Source: Lampris incognitus (lineage: Eukaryota > Chordata > Actinopteri > Lampriformes > Lampridae). From it: 64,000 nt of DNA. The notes beneath the pieces were generated by a model. It had not been told where the DNA came from, searched no databases, and was given only the letters and a program-made list of their open reading frames with translations. The position numbers were made by a program, and so were the translations under genes. Position 1 is the stretch's first letter, and each line of letters starts with the position of its first letter. Shown here in pieces: positions 33,620 through 43,524 of this stretch. The DNA lies in NCBI RefSeq assembly GCF_029633865.1, contig NC_079230.1, forward strand, positions 28,613,089-28,677,088, given 5' to 3'.

Positions 33620-33850
33620 ACTCGTCGGTAGATCCCCGCGGCTGTACTTGTCCGAAGCCGCTACGACTCCGTGCAAGTCCGGTACCACCCCCAGCTTCGC
33701 CGGCCCGCCGCCGCCGCCGCCGCTCTCTGGTCGCTTGTGGATTTCCAGTGTTTCGGGAGGTGGGAGAGGGGCAGAGGTAGAGGGGCTGCTGGGGAGATGG
33801 GGGCGATGGCAACGGCCGACGGCAAAAAGCGGACACGACGTCTCCAGCGG
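33620..33850 (-). other. fxr2: Open in-frame 5' extension with a GTG start candidate
   Basis: Reading upstream from the ATG, the fxr2 frame stays open for 77 codons to a TGA at 33,851-33,853. A GTG at 33,686-33,688, 23 codons upstream of the ATG, has G at -3 and G at +4. The CGG tract lies further upstream in the glycine (GGC) frame. The sequence permits a non-AUG N-terminal extension but does not prove one; I recall, without being able to check, reports of GUG initiation in mammalian FXR2. Confidence 0.45.
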
Positions 33851-34450
33851 TCAGTCGAGACAGCCTCGCCTTCCGTGAACTGCGCTCAGCGGCTTGACAG
33901 GCACCGACACCGGCCGAGCCACAGCGAGCTAACGACGGCTAACTAACGGGTAATTAGCTAACCTAGCCGTTAACACCGTGGTCCCGTCCGTTTGCAGGGA
34001 CGCTAAGCTAGCAAGCCTCGGGTAGCTTCGGCTCGCGTTCGGCTTCGGCAGATGGGTGCGGGCGTTGCCGCGGCGTCGCTCGATCTCGGGAGAGTCGTCA
34101 CCGGGGATCCTCTCTTTTGTTTGTGATGCTAATTCGCGGCGCCTGCTTGCAACCCAAAAAACGTCTGCGGTGTAGTCGCCCGGCACCTCACTCACTCTCG
34201 CTACCCGTCCCCTCAAACACACGCTGATCGAGTGAATCAGAGGCAGAATGACCTCAGAAGCCCCGCCCCTCAACGGCAAAGCGACTCGCCCGAAGGGGGG
34301 GAACGCCGCACTGCTATTGGGCAACGACCCCGGCGATCGACACCGCTGCTCTTCGATTGGTTCGGCAAATAAAGGCTGGGCCGCGTGTTAGACCAATGAA
34401 AGGACAACAATGCCGCCGAGCCGCAACCCATTGGCTGACATCCCCTGTCA
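33690..34450 (-). promoter_or_regulatory. fxr2: fxr2 CpG-island promoter with four CCAAT boxes
   Basis: GC- and CpG-rich sequence upstream of exon 1. Four NF-Y-type boxes lie at 34,316-34,320, 34,356-34,360, 34,393-34,397 and 34,430-34,434; three read CCAAT on the minus (gene) strand and the one at 34,393 reads CCAAT on the plus strand. A GC-box (CCCCGCCCC) lies at 34,261. There is no clear TATA box. The transcription start is not visible from sequence. Confidence 0.65.
33705..33722 (-). repeat. fxr2: CGG repeat in fxr2 5' leader (6 units)
   Basis: (CCG)6 on the plus strand, i.e. CGG/GGC in transcript sense, about 85 bases upstream of the ATG. FMR1 carries an expandable CGG repeat at the equivalent place; this tract is short and interrupted beyond six units. 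Confidence 0.85.
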
Positions 34451-35313
34451 CTTATATTGTTGCTCAAATTAACTGGTTCCGATGTTCAATTTTGCTCACT
34501 CATTGATAAGTGAGCGCTGACGTTATACGGCCACCCGAGTGTGTACGCGAACGCCGTTGCGCGCATATATTCGGGGGAGAGAAGTTATCGCAGTGAGTTT
34601 GACGCTAAATCTCGTCCGGCAGTTGCGTAGTGATACATAATTGAATAAATCTGCCCTTTTCGTTAAATTAACACGTGCAAGAAATTCGGGGCACCCAGGC
34701 TTGAGAGCAATAACACACGGTTAGGCGTTTCTGATGGGGCCAGTCCACATTAACAGAGGGTAACACTGCCTAGATGGTGAAAAGCAGAAAATAATAGAAA
34801 ATGTAGCGAGTCGTTACATCCGGATCTGGATAGGCTAAGTTAGATAAGGGTATGGTTATGAAGACCAGATATGGTCAAGGACCTCTGTGTGGAAACAGGT
34901 GTGAGAAGTATACATGACAGGTCAGAGTTCATGAAATGCAGTAGCACTTTTCAGAAATAACTTAAAAATGCCCAGAAAAACACAGACAGAAGAACAACAC
35001 ATCCGATATAGCCGTAAGAGAGCAATGCAACTGATTTATAAACCAATTAATTCATTTCAGACATGTATCAATGAATTATTTCATACTTCTTCATCAGGCA
35101 CTGATTTTGGTCAAGCCTGATCTAATCTGGTCTGCTGTGGTCCAGTTGGTTTTGCGTTACATTTCATTTTGCGTTTTCTCATTTAGAAGACTTTTTTTTA
35201 TCCAAAGCAACTTGAAGAGAGTCAGCCATTAGCAGATATATTTGTGTGTCTTCCTACAGACGTCTTAGAGCACACAGTACTAATTACATCATACCCAAGA
35301 GTGCATTTCATAG
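34451..35313. other. No gene recognised
   Basis: Intergenic sequence between the fxr2 promoter and a transposon-rich region. A 17-bp TGTAGCGAGTCGTTACA block near 34,803 has the same ends as the short LTR-like family. Nothing else is supported. Confidence 0.4.
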
Positions 35314-35470
35314 TGTAACGTGCATGGATAAGAAGACACGCTGGCCGCTGGCTGGCGGGTCTGACCCTTTAGTCGGGCGGTTAGCGATGTCTCCTGCAGT
35401 GCGGGCGATACGGGTTCGCTTCCCGGCCGCGGCATTTCCTGTGGTTGCGTTGTCCCCCGAATTCGCTACA
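35314..35470 (+). repeat. Short LTR-like repeat with tRNA-like core
   Basis: 157 bp from TGTAACGTGC to ATTCGCTACA (TG...CA). It contains CCCTTTAGTCGGGCGGTTAG (A-box-like) and GGGTTCGCTTCCCGG (B-box-like). Related blocks lie at 7,765, 10,132, 35,810 and 36,368. The flanking bases do not give a clean target duplication. Confidence 0.5.
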
Positions 35471-35479
35471 ATATATCCT

Positions 35480-36340
35480 CTATAATAAGAGAAGAGCTGA
35501 AGAGAGGGCTTTAGCGGACGATTTCGAGGGTTTGAAAACTGAAATTACTAACGCTACAACCGCAACCCGTGCAGAAATAGACCAAGTTAAAGCTCATATA
35601 AAAGCCGTGGAGGAAGGACTGTCAACATGGTCGGATCAAATAGCATCAGTACAAATCACCGGAGCAAACCTCAAGAAGCAGGTCGAAGACTTAAAAGAAA
35701 AAATGTGAGGACATGGAGGGGAGGATGAGGAGAAGTAACATTCGGATTATGGGGGGGGTCCCTGAGCAACCAGGATCAAGCTCTCCCGCGGCAGTTTCCA
35801 AACTTCTTACTGTAAACTACTAATAAGACACGTTAGCCCCTAGCCGAGCGGTTAGTGATGTCGCCTTGTGGTGCGGTACACCCCGTATCGAATCCCGCAC
35901 CGGGCAAGAAAATAACCGGTTACATTAAGGAAGTGGTCCAGATGGACCAAGACGTACAGATCGAGCGCTCACACCGAAGTCGGACACGGAGAAAACCGGG
36001 AGACAAGCCGCGTGTGATCACTGCAAAATGACACCATGACAGGGGCGCCATGACACCCTGAGGTAGGCCCGTGACCGGGGTGGCCACTCAACTGCAACGG
36101 CAATCCAAGCGCCATATTCCCGACTACACAGCCAACGCCGCTAAAGCCAGAGCGGCTTTCACGGACGTCAGGAAGATGCTCCAAGGAAGACCAGGAGTCC
36201 GTTGTGGAATACTCTTCCTCGCTAGATTCCGCATTTCCCCACAACAACGAGGAGAAAGAGTTCGTGGATGCCGCCAAAGCCATGGACCATGTAAAGAAAA
36301 AGATCATTCCATCAACTGATACGGGCAAGTGACCGAACAT
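35480..36340 (+). pseudogene. L1/Tx1-like LINE ORF1 fragment, degenerate
   Basis: Across broken frames it reads coiled-coil sequence (FEGLKTEITNATTATRAEID, then LKKQVEDLKEK), then the ORF1 RRM-type block (RRSNIRIMGVPE), VQIERSHRSRTRRKPGDKPR, then the C-terminal block AKARAAFTDVRKMLQGRPGV. This order matches ORF1p of vertebrate L1/Tx1 elements, an RNA chaperone of the retrotransposition particle. Frameshifts and stops are present, and a 115-bp LTR-like element interrupts it at 35,810. Confidence 0.7.
35810..35924 (+). mobile_element. 115-bp LTR-like insert with tRNA-like core, TTA-flanked
   Basis: It sits cleanly inside the L1 ORF1 fragment: removing it restores codons reading KLLKEVVQMD. TTA is present on both sides (35,807-35,809 and 35,925-35,927). 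The ends are TGTAAAC and GGTTACA. The core TAGCCGAGCGGTTAGTGATG resembles the D-arm of Leu/Ser tRNAs and TATCGAATCCCGC the T-arm. Either a solo short LTR or a tRNA-like MITE. Confidence 0.6.
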
Positions 36341-36367
36341 AAAAGTGTCCTTGTTTTATGTGATAAG

Positions 36368-36572
36368 TGTAAACTACTAATAAGGCACGTTAGCCCCTAG
36401 CTAACGCGTCTGACCCTTTAGCCGAGCGGTTAGTGATGTTGCCTTGTGGTGTAGTACGCGTAATATCGAATCCCGCACCAGGCAAGAAATAACTGGTTAC
36501 ATTGGTGGCAGCGGTTATTTTCTTGCTCAGACCCGTTAGCTAGGGACTAACGTGTCTTATTAGTAGTTTACA
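36368..36572. mobile_element. LTR-like tRNA-cored unit with PBS-like motif and inverted arm
   Basis: The left part (36,368-36,503) runs TGTAAACTACTAATAAGGC to TGGTTACA and carries the same tRNA-like core as the 35,810 copy. It is followed at once by TTGGTGGCAGCGG, which starts TGG like a retroelement primer-binding site. The right part (36,527-36,572) is an inverted copy of the first ~45 bp, so the whole unit can fold back on itself. Confidence 0.55.
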
Positions 36573-36632
36573 TAAGTAACACATGAACATGTCTATATCG
36601 ACACCTTTCTAAATGTCCATCCATAATGTCGA

Positions 36633-37108
36633 CCCAGCAAGCAGGGGATGTTCCCACAACATCGGCTAATATCCCCCTACAGGTTCTGCTTATGTTTTAA
36701 AGAAGTTGTTTTTTTCATCTTATGTTCAAAGAACATTTCAAAGATGTTTAACATTTCAAATAACGTTCCTATTACGTTAAATGTTAACAAGGGAAGAACG
36801 TTTCAGGTGCAACATTCTGAGGATGTTTTGGGGACGTTGTTGTTCTTCTGTAAAACATTCCTGCAATGTTACATAATAACAAAGGAAGGAAAAAAACATT
36901 TTCAAAGCAACGGTTTGAAAATGTTTTCAGGATGTTATTGAGGCCTGAAATTACAGCACGGTTTTCTATAACACGTTCCCAGAAAGTTATCCTAGGAGGT
37001 TCTGTGGACGCAACGAAACCGTCCCGCTGAAAACACTAAGGGAACATTCTGAGATTTTCCCCCCTAACGTTGTCAGAACGTTTTTATAACAAAAAACTGC
37101 TAGCTGGG
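36633..37108. mobile_element. MITE with CCCAGC(A/T)AGCAG inverted ends
   Basis: CCCAGCAAGCAG at the left and CTGCTAGCTGGG at the right are inverted with one mismatch. The interior repeats AACGTT/AACATT-centred motifs (GAGGATGTTTTGGGGACGTT). Non-coding, 476 bp. The superfamily was not determined. Confidence 0.55.
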
Positions 37109-37214
37109 CGATATGAGTGTTTTTATTTCTTATTAATGACAAGGTTAACAGAATATGCAAATCCCTTTGTGATTGTCTGTACATTTGCATGTCGATATGC
37201 TGGTACTGTGTGTG

Positions 37215-38440
37215 TGTGTGCCATGCCAGTACAGAGAAAGCCTTGAGCCTCCTGCGACGCCGTTTCTTCTGGCTGGGGACGGCGAGAGATGTGGGGAGAT
37301 GGACAGAGGAGCGTCCCGACTGTGCTGTGCGGAAGCCCGGCCCAGAGGTAAAGGCACCGATGCAGTCCCTGTTGAGTAGTTACCCATGGGAGGTCGTAGC
37401 CTTAGATTTTTTATCCCTTGGGAGACCAAGTGACTCCTACCCATACATCCTGGTGATGACTGACATCTTCTCTAAGTATGCGATAGCTGTGCCCACCAGA
37501 GATCAGACGGCCTGGATGACTGCCAGAGCTGTATGGACCTCCCTTATCCAGCTGTTCGGCTGTCCGGAGCGGTTGCTGTCGGACCGGGGTGGGGCGTTCG
37601 AGTCAGAGGTAATGCGCCAGCTCTGTGATCTGTATGGGTGCACCAAGAGCCGAACCACCCCGTACCACCCCCAAGGAAATGGGGCGTGTGAGCACTTTAA
37701 TAAGATTCTACTGTCCTTGCTAGCAACTTTGAGCCCTGAGTCCCAAACCCAGTGGACGTCTCAGTTGCCGACGCTTGTCCAAGCATATAACAACACGACT
37801 CATTGTAGTACCAGCCTCACCCCTCATTTTGTTCTTTTCGGTAGACATGCCAGACTCCCTGTTGACTTCTGTCTAGGAGTTTCCCCCTGGCAGGACAGAA
37901 GCACCGTGGATGACTGGATGGTTGCCCACCATCAGCGGCTACTTGACGCCTATTCCCAGGTCAAAGTCTACTCACAGCAACGGCAAGCCTGAGACTGCAG
38001 CACATATGATAAGAGGGCCCGAGCTGTGCCCCTGCTGCCGGGTGAGAGGGTCCTGATGTGGAACTTTAGGCGCCGGGCCAGAGGGAAACTGTAGCCTTAT
38101 TGGATACCATTGCCTTTTGTGGTGGTCTCTCAAGTACGCCCTGGTCACCCAGTCTACAGTATCTGCCCTGAGGGAAAGGAGGGTCCAAGTCGCACCATTC
38201 ATCGGAATAACCTTAGGACATGCCCTGCCGGTTTAGTCACAGAGCCAGAGGTGAGCCCCTGTCCCAAGACGCCCACTTCTGGCCCGGAGTTGTGTGTGTT
38301 TCCCTTTGCCCCGGTCGTTAGGCCCGACCCTACTTTAGTTGTAGAGCACGCCCTTGAACCGGTAGGGAGTGTTAGCTCAGGCCCCGAACATTCTCATGGC
38401 CAAGCTGCCCTTAGTGCGGCAGTCTACCCGCAGTAATTTT
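37215..38440 (+). pseudogene. Gypsy-like integrase fragment
   Basis: The integrase core shows the three acidic residues of the DDE fold in VVALDFLSLGR, LLSDRGGAFES and GNGACEHFN. A GPY/F-type C-terminal block follows (GERVLMWNFRRRARG, then EGKEGPSRTIHRNNLR). The N-terminal HHCC zinc-binding region is degraded, with only part of it visible around LLRRRFFWLGTARDVGRW. In-frame stops lie at about 37,990 and 38,093. Protease and reverse transcriptase are absent upstream. It is the remnant of a Ty3/gypsy-type retroelement, not an active gene. Confidence 0.82.
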
Positions 38441-38496
38441 GGGGTACAGCCATCCCGTTATGGTCGGGACGACCATCATTAAAGAGGGGGGGTAAA

Positions 38497-39859
38497 TGTC
38501 ACTAGGGGGAACCAGGGGGAACCAGTGTAGGGAAGTGGGAGTGAACTTTCCAAGATGAGTAGGGAAGGGTAGGGAATGACGGACAAACAACAGGCGCCGC
38601 TCGTACAGAAGCGAGAAGAGAAACACGGCCTCTTGTTCTGTGGCGGCGAAACCCCAGAAACTTGGGACTGCTAGATAACAAGCTAACGCTAGCTAGCTTT
38701 TTGTTGACAGTGAGCGTGCCGGTCAGACGCTGGGGCTGACCCGATCTAAACCGTCGTGGTCTCGGGTTTTAAAGCCGCCAGTGTCACTCGGAAGTCGTCC
38801 TCGGAGCCGAACCATGGAAGTCTTGGCCGCCGCCGAGACACTCTTAGCTCCGGCAGATAGCTTCGAGGGGAGGCATTTCGGGTCCCCCCGTTAATCAGAA
38901 CTTGAACCGGACGGCAGCAGCCACGGAGCCGAGTCCACCGGAGGCCTGGAAGCAAGAGGGGTAGGGATTTGTCCCCCCCTCCTTCAAGATAAGTGCCTAT
39001 CCTTGTCTATGGTTGATCTGACGCCAGGAGAATCATATGGCTAGCCTGGAACCCTCTGTTGTAGCTGGAACCAGTGGTTGAATTGTGTTTTGTTTCCGTC
39101 TTCCTCCACTGACCACCTGGATAACGCGGGAGAGACCCGTCCCCGAACCGGACCCACAGTATAGCCTATGGCCCAGTCAACAGAGCGCGCCGCGGGGAGT
39201 CGGAGGGACCTCGTCACGCAGGGAACCAAGCGTTTCACCGAGGAAAGGAGATATATTCATTTGAGTTAAGTTGACGCCCAATAGCCTACTAGATAGTTAG
39301 CTTCTTCCGGCCGAGCTCAGTGGTAGAGTGGGAGCTGCAGTGGCCCGGGCCTTAAGCCTTCCAAGTACCCTACTGCACTAGGGTTTATTGTGGGATTATG
39401 CGAGTGCTCCCTGCGTCGGAGGTGACTAGAGTGGAGTGTTCCCTGGTTAGAGGGGGAGATAGTTGACCCGGTTGGTTTCCATGTGTATGTAGTGGTTTGC
39501 TAATGTTTGGGGTGCAATAGCAAAAGTAACCTTCACCTGACTTGACTTTATACCTGTATGTTCTTGGAGTGTGGGGTCCAGGCAGTGGGAGTGCTCATTA
39601 GGGCTGACGAGTAGGCAGCAGGGAGCTATTTAGCTAGGGGTGCGGGAAGGGCTTCCTTACAGTGCTGTGTTATAAATTTGTCAGATGTAGCATTCTAAAG
39701 TAGTGTTTTATGAATTGTTAAAGGTATGAAAGGAAATATTGTGAATAAAGTTAGTGCTGTTATACCTACCTGCCCTGTTTTGTGTGTGTGTATTCTGGGG
39801 ATGCTGTGAACCGTGTCACCGGGTTGATAAATAGGCCGGAACCATCACTAGTGGTGACA
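38497..39859 (+). repeat. Probable LTR of the gypsy-like element
   Basis: It starts TGTCACTAGG directly after a purine run (AAAGAGGGGGGGTAAA, the polypurine tract position) and ends CTAGTGGTGACA, so the ends are TG...CA with imperfect inversion. An AATAAA lies at 39,744-39,749, about 110 bases before the end. About 1.36 kb. No upstream partner LTR is visible, so the element is 5'-deleted. Confidence 0.6.
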
Positions 39860-41159
39860 TCATGACTGGGTATAAACGGAGCATCCCCGAAAGGCTCAGT
39901 CGTTCACAAGCAAGGATGGGGCGAGGTTCACTACTTTGTGAACAACTGCATGAGCAAATAGTCCAACAGTTTAAGAACAACGTTTCTCAACGTACAATTG
40001 CAAGGAATTTAGGGATTTCATCATCTACAGTCCATAATATCATCCAAAGATTCAGAGAATCTGGAGAAATCTTTGCACGTAAGCGGCAAGGCCGAAAACC
40101 AACATTGAATGCCCGTGACCTTCGATCCCTCAGGCGGCACTGCATTAAAGAGCGACATCATTCTGTAAAGGATAATACCACGTGGGCTCAGGAACACTTG
40201 GGAAAGTCATCGTCAGTTAACACAGTTCGTCACTACATCTACAAGTGCAAGTTAAAACTCTACCATGCAAAGCCAAAGCCATATATCAACAACACCCAGA
40301 AACGCTGCCGGCTTCTCTGGGCTTGAGCTCATCTGAGATGGACTGACGCAAAGTGGACAAGTGTGCTGTGGTCTGACGAGTCCACATTTCAAATTGTTTT
40401 TGGAAATCATGGACGTCGTGTCCTCCGGGCTAAAGAGGAAAAGGACCATCCAGATTGTTATCAGCGTAGAGTCCAAAAGCTAGCATCTGTGATGGTATGG
40501 GGGGTGTTAGTGCCCATGGCATCATGGGTAACTTGCACATCTGTGAAGGCACCATTAATGCTGAAAGGTACATACAGGTTTTGGAGCAACATATGCTGCC
40601 ATCCAAGCGACGTCTTTTTCAGGGACGTCCCTGCTTATTTCAGCAAGACAATGCCAAGCCACATTCTGCACGTGTTACACCAGCGGGGCTTCGTAGTAAA
40701 AGAGTGCGGGTACTGGACTGGCCTGCCTGCAGTCCAGACCTGTCTCCCATTGAAAATGTGTGGCGCATTATGAAGCGCAAAATACGACAACGGAGACCCC
40801 GGACTGTTGAGCCACTGAAGTTGTACATCAAGCAAGAATGGGAAAGAATTCCACCTACAAAGCTTCAACAATTAGTGTCCTCAGTTCCCAAACGCTTATT
40901 GAGTGTTGTTAAAAGGAAAGGTGGTGTAACACAGTGGTGAACATGCCCCTGTCCCAGCTTCTTTGGAACATGTTGCAGGCATCAAATTCAAAATGAGTGA
41001 ATATTTGCAAAAAAACAGAGTTTATCAGTTTGAACATTAAATATCTTGTCTTTGTAGTGTATTCAATTGAATATAGGTCGAAAAGGATTTGCAAATCATT
41101 GTATTCTGTTTTTATTTATGTTTTACGCAACGTCCCAACTTCATTGAAATTGGGGTTTG
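39860..41159 (+). mobile_element. Tc1-like transposon (family 2), left end missing
   Basis: The right inverted repeat (about 40,945-41,159, ending GAAATTGGGGTTTG followed by TA) matches that of the complete copy at 59,879-61,496. The left end is missing: the element begins 2 bp before its transposase ATG, abutting the LTR end. Confidence 0.85.
39862..40938 (+). pseudogene. Tc1-like transposase (family 2), broken
   Basis: It begins [20 protein letters not shown], with a helix-turn-helix ([18 protein letters not shown]), then the catalytic blocks [20 protein letters not shown] and [11 protein letters not shown]. Two defects: a TGA where the sister copy has CGA (about 40,325), and a one-base frameshift near 40,500. 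The C-terminus (PKRLLSVVKRKGG) is intact. Confidence 0.88.
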
Positions 41160-41161
41160 TA

Positions 41162-41800
41162 CTTATCTATAATTTTCTCTATATTTACCTTGGCAGTGAC
41201 TATTTCCCAGCTTCACAATAAGCTGTATATAATTACTTTGATAACAGAGACATTGAGGTTAAGGTGTCGTTATCTTTGCTAGGTTGTATTCGCAAGTTCT
41301 GCAGGAACCCGAGTGCTAACTGATGACACTAGTTGGTATGCTTGGTTTTATATCCAAGCAAATAGAAACATTTTTAAAGACTGTTTGCACAGCTGCCTGT
41401 TCAGACCTGCAGCCTGGGACCCTGTCCCAATAGAGTGCTCGGATGCTAATGCTGGTTGAGTTCATAGTTTATCTTACTTTATGTTCAGTTCTATTTGCAC
41501 AGATCCCGCTGTTCCCCAGGGACCCTGCCGTAAGAATAAGAGCAAAAGGGAAATTGACTTTACATTTATCCCAGTACAAATGCTTTTGGTAATGTTGAAA
41601 CATTATAGTGATCATACTGCTGTACTTAGTATTACTAATTATTTCACACACTTTCATAATTTTATGTGTATATCCATTTATATGTGTATTTTACTTTTAT
41701 ATATTTTCTTTTGTTACGATACCCCGCTTTCCCCACATTATCTACCCTTACCTGCCGCAGGTACTTTCTTATACCCACCCACCTGCTCTCATACAGTTAC
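41162..41800. other. No gene recognised
   Basis: AT-rich spacer between a Tc1 element and a LINE fragment, with no supported feature. Confidence 0.4.
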
Positions 41801-41814
41801 ACACATCGATACGA

Positions 41815-42130
41815 CGTCCCACTTCCAACTTTCTCCTCCACACTCCTTCCCTTCCTCCTCTCCCACTGCCTCTGGACATGTCTTCCCCCTCTTCTTCACC
41901 CAAGAGTAACATAGTTTCCACCAGCATCCTGCTGGCCAATAGTACCAATGGCAGTCATTGGTAACCCAGGCCTCGACCGATCCAGTATGGAAATCTGATT
42001 CGATTTGATTTGGCAAAGGTTTAACGTCGGATGCCCTTCCTGACGCAACCCTGTCCATTTATCCGGGCTCTGGACCGACACTAAGAATGCACTGGCTTGT
42101 GCATCCTCAGTGGCTGGGTTGTTTTTCAGC
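41815..42130 (-). mobile_element. RTE-like LINE 5' region, minus strand
   Basis: Its minus-strand sequence matches the 5' leader of the RTE copy at 43,834 (GATGCACAAGCCAGTGCATTC, the GGAAGGGCATCC block, and the region before the endonuclease start). Only the 5' leader is present, which is unusual because LINE copies are normally 5'-truncated; an inversion or deletion is likely. Confidence 0.65.
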
Positions 42131-42301
42131 ACAACTAATACCTACCTCTTTTTTTTTACATTTCAGTTTTAGTTGTTATTCAGCACAACTAATTTCTCCA
42201 TCAGTTCAGCTGTTAATCACCTTCTGTGAGGGTAGTAAACTATGCCTGCAAAAGGAGAAGAGATGCCTTACACATGCTCAATAATCCAGGTAAGAAAATT
42301 A

Positions 42302-42518
42302 AAGAAAGTTGAATCAGTTCATCCGGATACAACGTTTATTGCGAGAAACGTTTCATCACTCATCTAAATGACCTCTTCAGTCACTAAAGTCCCTGAAGAG
42401 GTCACATGATACAAACTATATGAACTCAATTTATTATTATTCATATTATTATGCGTGATGAAAGGTTTCTGTCAATAAACGTTGTGTCCAGATGACCTGA
42501 TTCAACTTTCTTTCTTTT
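42302..42518. repeat. Foldback repeat with GAAACGTTTC arms
   Basis: The left arm (AAAGTTGAATCAGTTCATCC ... CGAGAAACGTTTCATCACTC) is inverted in the right arm (GTGATGAAAGGTTTCTGTCA ... CTGATTCAACTTTCTTT). The centre is CCTCTTCAG and CTGAAGAGG around about 12 bp. The right arm holds an AT-rich insertion. A half copy lies at 55,836-55,915. Confidence 0.7.
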
Positions 42519-42529
42519 GAGAAGAGATG

Positions 42530-43400
42530 CTCAACTGGTGCCGATGATGGCAAAGTGGTGTTGAATCTCACAAAGAGTAGCTTGATCAGTGGATATGAAC
42601 CCAGCGAGGAGAGGTCCTTTCTGGGGTCCTGCAAAAAGTGAAGAGTCTCCAACTTTGCTTTGCTGTGGCTGGGCAACATCCCTCTGCCCAACTGGCTCTC
42701 AGTTCCTGTTGTTGGGATTGGAAACTGTAAAGGCAAACAGGGGAACAAGGTTGTTATGAATTTGCATTGAATTCAAGGATTTTAATGTCACAAAAATATT
42801 TTAAAATGTGACATGAAACTAGCTAATCATTTATTTTTGAATTGATGAATATTCATTTTTGGTGATTAAGTCATGAAATTGCAGTTCAACCTTAAGACAC
42901 CAAAGTGAGAGGAGTTTACCCGCACCGTGGTCAGACAAGATGAAGAAATTGTCTTCATTCTCTACAGCTGTGATTGATGAGGCAGTCTCACTTTCTGACA
43001 CAAGGCCGAGTTCTTCAGCTGCGTGCAGAAATAGGTGATATCCTCTTCTTCTCTGAAGCTAGTTTGGGAGGCAACCACCTCATCTTGAAAAACAGGTGGG
43101 TTGCTGTAGCCAGGATGGCTTCATTGACATCAGTCTTCAGCTGTAAGAAGCTACTAAACCTTTTCTCAAAGCCAGATATAGTGGCTTGCAAGATATGTGA
43201 GCAGTACTGCAGGTTTGAAGCTTGCAGGTCATGTAGTTTAGCCTGAACAGCAAAGAGGATAGGTTTGAGCTCATGAAGTCTGACCTTAATAGCGGTCTTT
43301 TGCAGTGGCAATGGGCTTGAGGACTCCGCAGTATTCCTCAAGGGAGAAATGTCAGCTGACTCAAACAGTCATAAAGAAAATTCCACCTACAAATGCAGGG
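42530..43400 (-). pseudogene. hAT transposase C-terminal fragment
   Basis: On the minus strand the blocks, in order, are ADISPL, YCSHILQATISGFEKRF, ILATATHLFFKMRWL, then PLIKLLFVRFNTTLPSSAPV and EHLFSKE. The last is the conserved hAT dimerisation motif. The frames are broken, and no N-terminal zinc finger or DDE residues are found. A dead hAT (Ac-like) transposon remnant. Confidence 0.75.
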
Positions 43401-43524
43401 TGTCTTCTGTTGCTGGTTGGTTAAGTCATTGACTATTTCTGCATATTTTGGTCTTCCAGAAGCATTCCATAGGGCTTAACACTTTGCCATGGATGAATGA
43501 GTCAGCCTGGAGAGAGTTGAATTG

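Noticed and set aside
37117-37990. Domesticated integrase gene (GIN-like)
   Set aside because: The HHCC region is degraded, in-frame stops follow the core, and an LTR and polypurine tract are adjacent, all of which fit a dead retroelement.
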